Below are positions 11,293 to 21,892 of a stretch of 64,000 nt of DNA, piece by piece; the stretch's first letter is position 1; every line of letters begins with the position of its first letter. The notes under the pieces were generated by a model that was not told where the DNA came from, searched no databases, and was given only the letters and a program-made list of their open reading frames with translations. This DNA is from Hermodice carunculata (Eukaryota > Annelida > Polychaeta > Eunicida > Amphinomidae). A program made the translations under genes and the position numbers. Where the stretch lies: assembly GCA_964020975.1 (NCBI GenBank), contig OZ026629.1:52034231-52098230 (forward strand), given 5' to 3'.

Positions 11293-11650
11293 TTACAAAT
11301 GGACTCGGCTGGGTTTTTTTTAGTAAAATATTGACTAATTGTTTAGACCAGACGCAGACGAACGTCCAAGGGAGGATAGAATTTTCTTACAACTTGTTTA
11401 AAATGTATATTATACATGCGCGAATCTGTTCGAAAAGGGAGCTGGGGAAGGGGTGGGTTGTCCATGTCGGGGTCAGTTCTGCATTCTGCATGGGCGAGCA
11501 AATTGAAAATTTTACACTTTTTGGTGATGCCGGGCACAATTTTATTATCTGCCATGATTTGATGAAATCATGTTCATGAACCTTGCATCCGAGACTCGAG
11601 AACGGACTTCAAAACGCCCCACCATTGCTTAGGATTTTTTTTTTTCATCA
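11108..11650. other. Spacer with a (GA)n tract
   Basis: Holds the (GA)n run at 11210-11290. No coding signal is recognised; a missing stretch of LINE RT could have decayed here beyond recognition. Confidence 0.4.
11210..11290. repeat. (GA)n microsatellite
   Basis: About 80 bp of uninterrupted AG/GA. Confidence 0.97.
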
Positions 11651-12500
11651 AGTTATCTACGCAATCTATAAAAGAATGAGTTGATAGAGTGTGTATTAAT
11701 TCGACAACTCGGTTACGACAGTTGTACAGTTGAAACAAATATCGATTTTGGTGTATATATCACAAGGATAAGAATGAGAGTTAAGAGATACTTTTTTAAA
11801 CGTTTCTATGCTCGATTTCTATGACTAATATATATATATATATATATTTCTGAGGTTATCCTTGACTTGTTTCTGGGTCTGATGATAACTTTCCTAAACG
11901 GAATAAATATGCTGGCAGTGGATAAAAATTGATCGGACCAGTAAGACACGATTTTGTCGACAGTTTCGAACACTTCGTGACCAGTGTCCCATGGGACGGT
12001 GGATAGCGCAGCGATAAGCCCGAAGTTGGCCTTTTTGAAGTCCCAAACTGGCCTTTGAACGATGTGTCCTTGTGATAAGAGAAAGAAATGGAACAGTAAA
12101 CAACAGTGTGATCTGAGTTTTTTCTTTTTTTAAAGGAGCAAGAGTATTTCCATCAAGAACCAAGCAGTCCGGGTGAGTCAATAATAAGATCTAACGTTAG
12201 TAGGCTGTTGGAATATCCGTTGGTCCGTTGGTTCTGGTAGGTTCGTCAGTAATTTGAAAGATGTACCGAGGTACAAGGTTGACAAGCGATAAATCAAGTT
12301 CACTATCGAGATGTTTAAAGTTCCAATCCTCACACGTATCATTAGAATCTCCAGTGACTATAAGTATAAACGGATTGGGTTCAATTTATTATTATGGAGA
12401 CAGATGCGTCCAACGATTCAAATTTAGGAGGCCATCACGACGTACTTCAGCAGGTTGGTTTGGAGGCCTATGCCTATGTCTACGTCTATAGTAATTCCCG
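11650..12500 (-). mobile_element. LINE remnant: second half of endonuclease and EN-RT linker
   Basis: Read on the minus strand, 12480-12450 gives YRPPNQPAE and 12380-12250 gives PFILIVTGDSNDTCEDWN then LVNLVPRYIFQITDEPTRTN. About 12200-11870 gives SDHTVVYCSISFSY, LIAALSTVPWDTGHEVFE, VDKIVSYWSDQF and FRKVIIRPRNKSRITSE. GDxND and SDH are APE endonuclease motifs and the rest is the typical CR1-like linker. Stops and frameshifts plus a small TA expansion interrupt it. It ends near 11650, before RT begins. The RT piece on the same strand at 7.9-8.9 kb could be its continuation if the plus-strand LINE inserted between them. Confidence 0.82.
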
Positions 12501-12644
12501 ACCGACGCTTTTTCACGTAGGGTAGGTATCTCTGTCCAAAAGCATTAATTTTCTTGGTCTTCTAGATAAAAACGCATGAGGCACGGAAGTGATAAGTTAT
12601 AACCGCGCCGCCTCTTCCTGCCGGGCGGTCTCGCCGCACAAAGG

Positions 12645-12672
12645 CGTGTGTGTGTGTGTGTGTGTGTGTGTA
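12645..12672. repeat. (GT)n microsatellite
   Basis: Short GT run of about 28 bp. Confidence 0.95.
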
Positions 12673-12849
12673 GGATTTTCAATGAGGAGAAGCTGGTCAG
12701 GTACATCTCGTCAAGCCATGTTCAGACAAAGTGATTATGGCTAGGTTTTCATATCAGATCGGGTTAATAATTTTATTTCATCGAGTCTAATAAAACTTTT
12801 AATGCCACGGACGTTTGAGGGACAAAAAGCCACAAAACCCGCTATAGCA

Positions 12850-12927
12850 ATGAAGGTTGACCCAACATTGGCCCAATGCTGGACCATCCTTGCCCACATT
12901 GGCCCGATTTTGGGCCAGCCATTATTG
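12850..12927. repeat. TTGGGCCAA-type short repeat cluster
   Basis: Several imperfect copies of CATTGGCCCAATG-like words, in both strands, within about 75 bp. Such words are a common dispersed low-complexity repeat in marine invertebrate DNA (general knowledge). Confidence 0.55.
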
Positions 12928-14080
12928 GTAGCTGGTATATATGCGAGCTATTTTAGAATAGGCCTAGGCCTATAAATTAGCACCAGGATTTGGATGGACA
13001 TCGATAGCAAGGCAGGAAAAACTATATGATAGAAAGAATATGTTGAATACAGGAATCCGTCTGGAAGAATGTTTGCAAGTGAAGGTCCAGAAAAGCTACG
13101 GGAAATAATTAATTGTAAACAGTGATATGGGATTGTAGAGAGACCTTAAGTGAAATGTACTTGTTGAAAAAAAGACCAATGGTCATTGTGTATTGAGCAA
13201 GACTAATGCCCATCAGTAATGAGGGAAAAGAAGGTTGGAAATAAGAGCCGAGCTTCATGTAGGAGGGCATGAAGTGGGGAGTCAGTGTCAAAATCTATAT
13301 GGAAAACTTGAACGGAAAAGAGGTGTTTAGCAGGTATATAAGGTTATTTGCGCAACTGGAAGATATCAAATAATGTAACACAATTGCATGAAATAGAACT
13401 GAAAGTTTACAGGGAAAAACAAAAACAGGTAAATAAAAGTTGAAAATAAAACACGTGTCAAAGGAGGGAAAACTGGGTGTAACAGAAGGACTCCGTTACA
13501 TTATATAGCAATGAAATACAGTGGTTATAATTTGGTAAAATGGTTAAAACTTTGTAGCAAGTGAGATACGGCGGAAGAAACTTGGTTTTCCTGCTTCATT
13601 ATATTTGGTCTAAAATAGTTGCCATAGCGGGAACCTTTGAAACGTATCAAAGTATGAGTTTCTTACCAGTTGTGAACTCTTAAGCAAGCAACATTCCTTT
13701 CTTCTTTCCTCATCTTTCTACCCTTCCTTTTCTTTCCCTTTTACTCTCTCCTTGAAGGCAAAGGGGGTTATCCTGCTGAGCATTCCAAGAAGAAGTTGTC
13801 GCGTTTGGAGCTCGTGCAAGTCTCACGACGCACAAGTTTGAACTGCAACTCTTGCAAAACATACCAAGCTGGACGCACAGAAACGAAGTACAAGTTGGCA
13901 TAGGTATTTGACATTCAACTTTAATTTTGTTGTTATTCTATTCTTTGTATGCTTCTATACGACTGATATTAGGCAAAATCACACAAAACACTTATAACTC
14001 TTTGCCCACCGGGAACAATTTTTATGTATCAGTGTATTGTGGTCTTGGTAGTAACCTTTCAAAATTATAATGTATGTATG
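12928..14080. other. No recognised feature
   Basis: AT-rich sequence without a supportable gene or repeat. Short frames on the minus strand around 13.1-13.3 kb could not be matched to a family. Confidence 0.4.
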
Positions 14081-14084
14081 TATA

Positions 14085-14135
14085 TCCTATAAATTTTGTA
14101 TTGTCATCTGCACTGTTGAATATTGTCTATAAGAG

Positions 14136-14180
<45 letters not shown>

Positions 14181-14231
14181 TATAAATTTTATATTGTCAT
14201 CTGCACTGTTGAATATTGTCTATAAGAGTGT
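14085..14231. repeat. ~54-bp direct duplication around a (TA)n tract
   Basis: The stretch CCTATAAATTTTGTATTG... at about 14085-14138 recurs at about 14176-14229 with two or three changes. The two copies are separated by about 40 bp of TA. The second copy leads into LINE coding sequence, so the duplication copied LINE DNA. Confidence 0.8.
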
Positions 14232-14760
14232 AATACAACCTTTGTTTGACTACTGCGATACAGTATGGGGAGACTGCTCCAAATCTCTACAAAGCATCCC
14301 ACAAGGACTCTTAGCTATAGAGGTTATAAGATTGTCACTGGAGATTTCGACCAAAAACAGATAGTGTCACAGAAATTATTCAAAGTTTAGGCTGGACAAA
14401 ACTACTGAATGGCCCCGAGTTACGTACAAACCAAATTTGTCAAAAGAAATACAATGCACTCCCTTAGTACTAGAAGCAGTATGGCCTGCGATCTTCATTT
14501 CCCGAGACCACGCACGGAAAATACAATCTCGCTCGTTCAAACATCGGTGTGTCCTGAACAGTCTACCCAGATCCGTCAGAAAAACTAATGATCCCTTTTC
14601 AATGTAAGTTAAATTACCTGGCACAAACACGTCGAATCAGCCGACTCACTTTGCAATTTTCATCATAACTTTGATTTGTTTGTGCCTGTACGTTAAATTG
14701 GATTGTATTGTATATGTCTTACTGTATTATATTGCATATATTGTATGCTAGGCCCCATGT
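14176..14760 (+). mobile_element. LINE 3' fragment (C-terminus after RT)
   Basis: Encodes SALLNIVYKSVIQPLFDYCD and TVWGDCSKSL, the block after the RT palm in CR1/L2/Rex-like LINEs. This is followed in shifted frames by LGWTKLLN and SMACDLHFPRPRTEN with SFKHRCVLNSLPRSVRK, the usual C-terminal motifs. 14650-14760 is TTGTATTG-rich and may be the 3' UTR. Several frameshifts and stops mark it as dead; everything 5' of this is lost. Confidence 0.78.
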
Positions 14761-14784
14761 AAGAACAGTTTATAACTGGAAAAG

Positions 14785-15040
14785 ATGATTTGCTGCATAG
14801 CAAATCAAAGTGTGTGTCTTCAAAGCTTGTTGGCCTGACAAGGTACAATTGTTATTTTCAGGACTACATTGTATTATCGGTACGACAATGTACAATGGGT
14901 ACTTCAAGTACTACAGTGTATGATGTGTGCGACAATGTTACGACAGTGTACAATGCGTACTTCAGTACTACAGTGTATGACCGGTACTATAATGTTATGA
15001 TAGTGTACAATGGGTACTTTAGTACTACAGTGTATGTAAC
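14785..15040 (+). repeat. 57-bp minisatellite, block 1
   Basis: Leader GAAAAGATGATTTGCTGCAT then about three units of 57-58 bp with core GTGTACAATGGGTACTTCAG and ACTACAGTGTATGA. Because 57 is a multiple of three, frames stay open and spell 19-residue peptides such as TTVYNAYFSTTVYD. Probably non-coding. Confidence 0.85.
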
Positions 15041-15259
15041 TATTATATTTTTGATGACAGAGTCAACCTTCAGACTCTATTGCATTTTTAATTTCTCTCA
15101 CCAGATGTCACCACCTATCAGAGAGCTGAACAAATCTGTCTGGTGTGCATACTTTTGGAGGTTGTCAAGATTTGAAATTTCAAATGCCCTTAATTTGCAT
15201 CATTTACATTTTTCTGCAGCCTTCGTTACTAATTCATCAGATGCGTACTGGTCCATAAC

Positions 15260-15640
15260 ATAGGAATAGAAGTTGGAATGACATCTTCATCTATTATAGT
15301 TTTGAAGATATTCAAGATTGAAAATTTAGAATACTGATAATGAGCATAATTAAAGTTGCTACAACTTTTGTTTTAGATTCATTACATGTGCAATGGTCAA
15401 TACCTCTATAGTAGAAGTTGGAATGACACCTCTATCTATTATAATTTTCAAAGATATTCAAGATTGAAAATTTCAAAAGTTCCTAATTTTCATAATTTAA
15501 AATATCACAATTCCTTTGCATAAAAACAATTAAGCTCCTTATGTGGAGGTAGAATCATGCCAAGTTTGGAGTTTCTATGCATAATGATGTCAGAGAAAAG
15601 TGTCGAACAAATTCACTGGTAAAAAAGAAAGAAGAAAGAA
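15260..15640 (+). repeat. ~141-bp monomer family, part A, with conserved end and AAAG tract
   Basis: Two monomers begin near AGAAGTTGGAATGACA at 15270 and 15412. They contain TTTTGAAGATATTCAAGATT and CTACAACTTTTGTTTTAGAT. The end module 15541-15640 reads GGAGGTAGAATCATGCCAAG, then GAGAAAAGTGTCGAAC and a short GAAAGAAG tract. The same end module closes the array at 17.25-17.35 kb and, reversed, the one at 21.89 kb. Confidence 0.8.
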
Positions 15641-15647
15641 ACTAGAA

Positions 15648-16055
15648 AAGATGATTAGCTGTATAGCAAATCAGTGTGTGTGTCTTCAAACTTATTGGTA
15701 TGACAATGTACAATTGGTATTTCAGTACAACAGTGTATTTTCGGTACGACAATGTGCAATGGGTACTACAGGTACAACAGTGTATAATCTGCATGACAAT
15801 ATTACGACAGTGCACAATGGGCACTTTAGTACTAAGTGTATGATCAGTACAGAGTTACGAAAGTGTACAATGGGTACTTCAGTACTACCAAGGAGGCTAG
15901 ATAGCCTCCTTGGTACTACAATGTATGATCGGTACAACAATGTTACATCAGTGTACAATGGGTACTTCAGTACTATAGTATATGATCGGTACGACAATGT
16001 CACGACAGTGTACAATGGGTACCTCGGTACTACAGTGTATAACAAATTCAACCAG
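15648..16055 (+). repeat. 57-bp minisatellite, block 2
   Basis: The leader GAAAAGATGATTAGCTGTAT matches that at 14785, so this block is a duplicate of block 1. It has about six units, one of them interrupted by the hairpin at 15889-15912. Both strands stay largely open in one frame (19-residue unit), as expected of a period divisible by three. Confidence 0.85.
15882..15919. mobile_element. Tiny hairpin insertion (24 bp) with exact 7-bp direct repeats
   Basis: GTACTAC at 15882-15888 and 15913-15919 flank a perfect palindrome with arms CAAGGAGGCTA and TAGCCTCCTTG and a two-base loop. Neighbouring 57-bp units read TTCAGTACTACAGTGTATG without the insertion, so the empty site is visible in the same array. 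This is the best evidence that the palindrome moved. Confidence 0.8.
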
Positions 16056-16494
16056 TTAGCATAATCTACTGGTTTTCAGGAACAATGTTGGAAAGCCACG
16101 GTTGACACAAAGAAGCCTCAGTGTAACCAGCTTCAAGTCTTACTTCAATCCACCCAATTTATCTCTTGGATGATGGAAAATACTTTGTCAAAGTGCCTCA
16201 AAGTACTCTAATCCAACTTAAGTTCAATTTTACTACACGAGCCTCTGTGTAATCCCAAAAGTATGTCTCACACAGCCCAGCCAAGCTTGTGTGCGAGCCT
16301 GTCTGGTGTACATGTATGTGATGCAGGCACAACCTGCCAGTGTGCATACAGAAGTTATGCAAATTTAACGCATATTAATTGGCAACATCAAAAAATAGAG
16401 CTCTGTCACCGCTGAGGTAGACAACATATTACTCAAAGCCACACCGCATCTTCCACCCCTACTCTATGGTTCCATTTTCAATCAGCAGCATTTG
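16056..16494. other. Spacer within the composite repeat region
   Basis: Non-repetitive on inspection; lies between the 57-bp block and the first reversed ~141-bp monomer. No gene seen. Confidence 0.4.
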
Positions 16495-17345
16495 AAATTT
16501 TCAACCTTGAACATCTTCAAAACGATTATAGATAGAGATGTCATTTCAAATTCTACTAATTCTTTATTGACCATCGCGCATGTAATGAATCTAAAACCAA
16601 AGTTGTCATACCATAATCTAAATAGCTACAACTTTTGTTTTTAATTCGCAAGGTGCGCAATGGTCAACAACCCCCTAGTAGAAGTTGGAATCACATCGCT
16701 ATCTATTGTAGTTTGACGATATTCAAGATTGAAAATTTCGAATACTGCTAATTAGCATAATTTAGATTGCTACTACTTTTGTTTTAGATTCTTTACATGC
16801 GCAATGGTCAATAAACCCCTAGTAAAAGTTAAAATGACATCTCTATCTATAATAGTTTTGAAGATATTCAAGTTTTAAAATTTCAAATGCTGCTAATTAG
16901 TAATTCGCATAATTGAAATGGCTACAATTTTGGTTTTAGATTCATTACACGCGCAATGGTCAATAAAGACCTAGTAGCAGTTAATATGACATTTCTATCT
17001 ATAATATTTATGAAGATATTCAAGTTTTTCAATTTCCAATGCTGCTAATTATCATAATTTAAATTGCTATAACTTTTGTTTTAAATTCATTAGATGCACA
17101 CTGGTCAATAACCCACTAGTAGAAGTTGGAATGACATCTCTATCTATTATACTTTTGAAGATATTCAAGATTTAATATTTAAAATGCCCCTAATTTGCAT
17201 AACTTTAAACATCTTCATTCCTCTGTATAAAATGGTCAAACTCCTTGTATGGAGGTACAATCATGCCAAATTTGGAGTTTCTATATATAATAGTGTCCGA
17301 GAAAAGTATCTGACAAATTTGCTGGTAAAGAAGAAAGAAAGAAAG
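16495..17345 (+). repeat. ~141-bp monomer array, part B, with one inverted monomer
   Basis: 16495-16610 is a monomer in reverse orientation (GATAGAGATGTCATTTCAAA). From 16620 four monomers run forward, with starts near 16678, 16820, 16969 and 17117. The array ends with the module GGAGGTACAATCATGCCAAA, GTGTCCGAGAAAAG and a GAAAGAAAGAAAG tract at 17253-17345. Confidence 0.85.
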
Positions 17346-17390
17346 AATTTCAGGAAAAACAGGAAAGTGTGTGTTGACAAACACACTTTA

Positions 17391-17480
17391 AATACTCAGT
17401 TTCAATGCGGGACAAACATCGTTAATTGGTAAAAAATTCCGCTAATTTCAGGGACAGTCCCTGCACATGATGAGGGTCAG
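17391..17480 (+). repeat. Dispersed repeat, copy 1
   Basis: AATACTCAGTTTCAATGCGG through TTTCAGGGACAGTCCCTGCA and GATGAGGG. Its reverse complement recurs at 61046-61133 at roughly 85 percent identity over 85-90 bp. Family unknown; no coding capacity. Confidence 0.8.
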
Positions 17481-18613
17481 TTCGCATCTCTATATATCGC
17501 CATATCGCAGAAGGTTCTCTCATTAAAAATTTACGAAGAATTTAGGCCTAACATGCCGAAAGAAATTCGGAAGATTGGACTGGACAAACCAGGTCAAGCG
17601 TGACATAGGCCACACGTAATATCCCTGCAGAGTACATGTGCCAGTCACTAGGTCAGACGAACACAGAGTGCTTGAAAAACATACTCTTTTCTGGAACTAG
17701 GAGGATCGTGTCCGCTGTTGCTAATCTACAAGACACATAGTGCATACGTTTGGGGTGTTTCAGGTTGGTATGTACCACGCGGTGATAACAGACCCAGTGA
17801 TTTTTCATCGGTGACGCCGTCTGAGACATATTCAGTCACGGCAACCAGTCACAGTCAACATGTGCCAAAGCCGCAATGACGAGGTGCTCAACGCGCAACA
17901 GGTGCAGCCACTGAGCCATTCATCGCTGTGAGTATTAACTATACGGTTGTGGAAATACAGACCAACTTGCAATTGAACGACGTCGAGCGGGACAAAAGTC
18001 TGTACAGACATGCATGCATACATACATACATACATACATACATACATGCTTACTTACTTACAAACACATGCCATGCATAGCCACAGAGCTACCACAAGTG
18101 GTATAGCTCTATGACCCGTGCAGGCATCGATATTTACCACCGACATCGGCAATTAATATATTTTGTATACGGCAAGATAGGTCAGTGTCAGTTGATTTCT
18201 TGTGTCAAGTAAATAACCTTTACATATTAAGCACTGGCTAACAGACGTTTTAGATATTACCCATTTTCATGATATATGGGACGTAACCTCACGATTTTAA
18301 GTCTGAAAATTTTCATCTTTTGAGCGGGGATGACGCTAACAAATCATTCTGTCATACTATTGCAGCCAGGATAAAGTAGAGGAGTGGAATACACACACTG
18401 TCACGGTTGCCTTCATAATCAACACGGTCAGATGCCTAACCAAATCTGTATCTGTAAGAACACGTCGATTGCTATATATGGCCCCATATATGTACGGTGG
18501 ACAAAACCGTAACGAATGAAGTGCCCCATTTCAAGTCTTTCCATTGTACCACGCACCACAAGCTCTGCCTTCAACGATTTCTAGCCGACCAATGTTGTCC
18601 GAGAAAAACTTCA
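17481..18613. other. No gene recognised; short CATA tract
   Basis: A (CATA)n run lies at 18017-18046 and an imperfect hairpin AGAGCTACCAC/GTGGTATAGCTCT at 18088-18113. Nothing else supportable. Confidence 0.4.
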
Positions 18614-18993
18614 GCAGTTCTGATGGTTGGACTTTTAAATGTCATTCAGCTGCTGGTTGTCCGTACAATGTGCCAGTGGAGCTGCTGTTGTTGTAGAACT
18701 TGTAACATTGTGCCATTCGCAGCAAAGTATCCCAGCTAAAATTGTGACATATTTATGTCAGTTAGTGTTGTTCTGAGACAGACAAAAAAAACGTACACAG
18801 CATGACCCAGCGCAATGGGGAGTATAGGTTGCTTTTGTATGATTTGGAGAAAGGAGATACCGTAAATGAGGGTACTGCCACTTGGAAAGTTTATCCTCAA
18901 GAGACTATTTTTAAGTTCTTAAAAGTATTTCACTATTGGCGCCGACAATGCAGTAAAATGAACAACATTTAAAAGTCCAACCATCAGAACTGC
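18614..18993. repeat. 29-bp perfect inverted repeat spanning ~380 bp
   Basis: Arm 18614-18642 (starts GCAGTTCTGATGG, ends TTTTAAATGT) equals the exact reverse complement of 18965-18993. The interior is 322 bp. Matching stops sharply at the outer ends. It could be a miniature inverted-repeat element, but I see no matching target-site duplication outside the arms. Confidence 0.8.
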
Positions 18994-20910
18994 AATATGC
19001 AGGGTGATAGGGGTAGTACCCCATCTACAAAACACCATTCTGTGTCACTTTATTGAGGGGGGGGGGGGGGGGGGAGGGATTCAGGTATATTATTGTGATG
19101 TCAGTAAGTACTGCTCACGCACCTGGTTTTGGCATATAAAATGATTAGAAAATTTAGTGCATTCGTGGAGCTGTGGTTCAGCGTGACATAATGAGCCTTC
19201 CGAGGAAAGCACAATACATTTTTTGACTGCTGAAAAAACTTTTTTTGGGGTCATTTGGTGTGATCTTAACAAGTTATGAAATGAAAACATGCAGATTTGT
19301 TAACATATAATACCCAAATTTACTTTTGAAGTTTGTGTATACCACGCAGACAGATAATTTGGGACCTTTCATGAAGTGCACGAAAATGCAAATGTATTGG
19401 CTCAGGTTTTCAGGTGGTACAAATAACAAATTCGAATTGGTATGGGCGCAACTTAAAAATAAAATCGTAATGGTAACAATAATAATGTGTATTTTCTTTT
19501 AATGTACGGTTTATTTATATCACACCATGTTTTTTTTTAATTGCTTACTCTGTAAAATACAATTTTGTACTTGTCAGTACGAGTGATAATAATAAAGATG
19601 ATGATGTTGATGATTATATGTTGTGGCAACTACCCGTTTACAACGGGGCACGGCAGGCAGAGCATGGCCTGCGATGTGCCAGATACATAAAACTGCTTAA
19701 AAGTAATCATGTTAATAGACATGCTACTGTCCACAGTATATACAATGATATAATATTTACATAATATTACAAAAAATGTACAAATAACAAATTGAAAATC
19801 CTTTTTCAAGTTATTGACACTGTGTCTTCAATTTATTTTGCGGTTCCGCGTGTTTTACTTTTTTTTTTTTTTTTTTTGAAATCATAGTTCACCTGCCTTT
19901 ACAATACAGGTCGTTTATATTTGACAACACTTCGCATTTGCTCATGAAGTGATTTTTACCTATACATTTCCTGAAAGCGTACACCTTAGTGGTTAACATT
20001 GTGACACTGTAGTAGTAATGTTAAAGCTTCAATGCTGAAAGATCAACATAAGATTCAAAGAAATTATTAAATTGCCGCGGATAGTTTTGAATTGCATTTG
20101 ACACTTTAATTAATTGTGACATTGTACTTGTTGCGAACTCAATTTATACCGTGAGCAAAACAGGATGTTTTATGTGGTTCAGTTTTGTTATTGTCCTCAT
20201 GGTACAGGCGTTTAAAGTGGAAAAGATCGCACACAACGGAAGCAAATTACCATTGACCAACTCTGCTGAAAAATGACGCAAAATTTTGACAGTGTAAAAT
20301 AATTTTAGCGCACACAATACCCGTGATTCTGCTTTATATTTGATATCATTTGAATGATTTGATTCAAAATTACGACGAAGTCATTGTGATCATTTGTGTA
20401 AATATTATGTTAGTTTCACAACCTAATTACACAGTGGCATTGTAATAAAGGGAATATATAGCTTGACAACGTCCAGAAAATGGATATATCATAACACTTT
20501 ATATGTGCTTGCATGAAATTGCGGCGCCGTTATCTAATGTAGACCCAAACACATAAATTTAATGTGCATTTCGAAATTATAACAATGACAAGGTTGATTA
20601 TGTTTTAATTTAGAATTCAATATTTCGCCTTGCAACGGGGATTTTTGTTTCCCACCTCCGGCAAAAAGTAGTACACACATTTATTTATTCTTAGCCGTTT
20701 GAATCATAACACTTGTGTGTACCATTCGATTGAAACTTATTGCGCGCCGTTAGTTTGAAATGCGACGATGGCATGTTCAATGTCAAACGTCAAGATCTGT
20801 CAATCTAAATGAACAAGCAAGTAAAGCAGAGGAAGACGCGTGAAGTTATAATGAGGGGTGTAACTACTGTTATTCTTATTGTTTTTTGTTATTTTTTGTA
20901 GTTATAGTCT
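18994..20910. other. No gene recognised
   Basis: AT-rich sequence with an 18-base G run at 19057-19074 and a T run near 19858-19877. No protein or RNA gene could be supported on either strand. Confidence 0.45.
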
Positions 20911-20914
20911 TTGA

Positions 20915-20952
20915 TATTATTACTATTATTATCATCATCATCATCATCATCA

Positions 20953-21029
<77 letters not shown>
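20915..21029. repeat. Compound (ATC)n(ATT)n microsatellite
   Basis: ATC repeats pass into a long ATT run, about 100 bp in total. The same ATC/ATT combination recurs at 37.04-37.23 kb. Confidence 0.95.
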
Positions 21030-21423
21030 TGCTAGTCGTTTCTAGAAAAATACAAGGTGACGCTGGCTTGGACATCAGCTAGGAAATAACGAGATGCTAA
21101 GTGGGACGGCGAAGGTGAAAAGAAAATTGAGAGAGATACGAATATTGCCAAGGGTAAGTACAAAATACAGTTTCGGTTTTGCAAAAAAATTGCGCAGAAT
21201 CGAACCATTCTAACTGTCATTAATGAAAATTAGTACTTGTTTATGCATTATTGATGTTGATTCACCTAAGCAAATTATACATGTACAATGCTAGAAAAAT
21301 GGTTTATTTGTACCTAATTGTAAGATAAGACCCACCAGTTTAAATCTGTAACTTTTGTGAAAATGACACCCATCATAAATGTGCCTGCAACAGACGCACT
21401 CATAACAGTCTACTTGACCTGTC

Positions 21424-21470
21424 GTTATCGCAGGAGGCTACATTATTTATTGTAGCCTCCTTGGCTATTC
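21424..21470. mobile_element. Hairpin of the CARGGAGG family, 33 bp
   Basis: Arms CAGGAGGCTACA and TTGTAGCCTCCTTG around an AT-rich loop at 21431-21463. The right arm is identical over 11 bases to that at 15902-15912. Flanking heptamers GTTATCG and GCTATTC match at only four of seven positions, so a target duplication is not established. Confidence 0.55.
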
Positions 21471-21628
21471 TGATAGGCACTGGTTTTTTGCCTGTACTCG
21501 GCTCATCAAATTTCAACAGACTCAAACGTGGTCATGCATGTGCACAGCAGCGATCAGCCCCCAAGGGCTTGTAAACACACGCATTTTGCTGAATAGTTCT
21601 TCTATATGTCTGGGTGCCAACCCAGACG

Positions 21629-21892
<264 letters not shown>

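Noticed and set aside
15600-16064. Possible repeat protein with 19-residue units
   Set aside because: Period of 57 bp alone explains the open frames; units shift frame internally and the opposite strand is equally open.
18497-18739. 80-codon frame rich in Cys
   Set aside because: Overlaps the left arm of the 29-bp inverted repeat and has no recognisable domain or initiation context.
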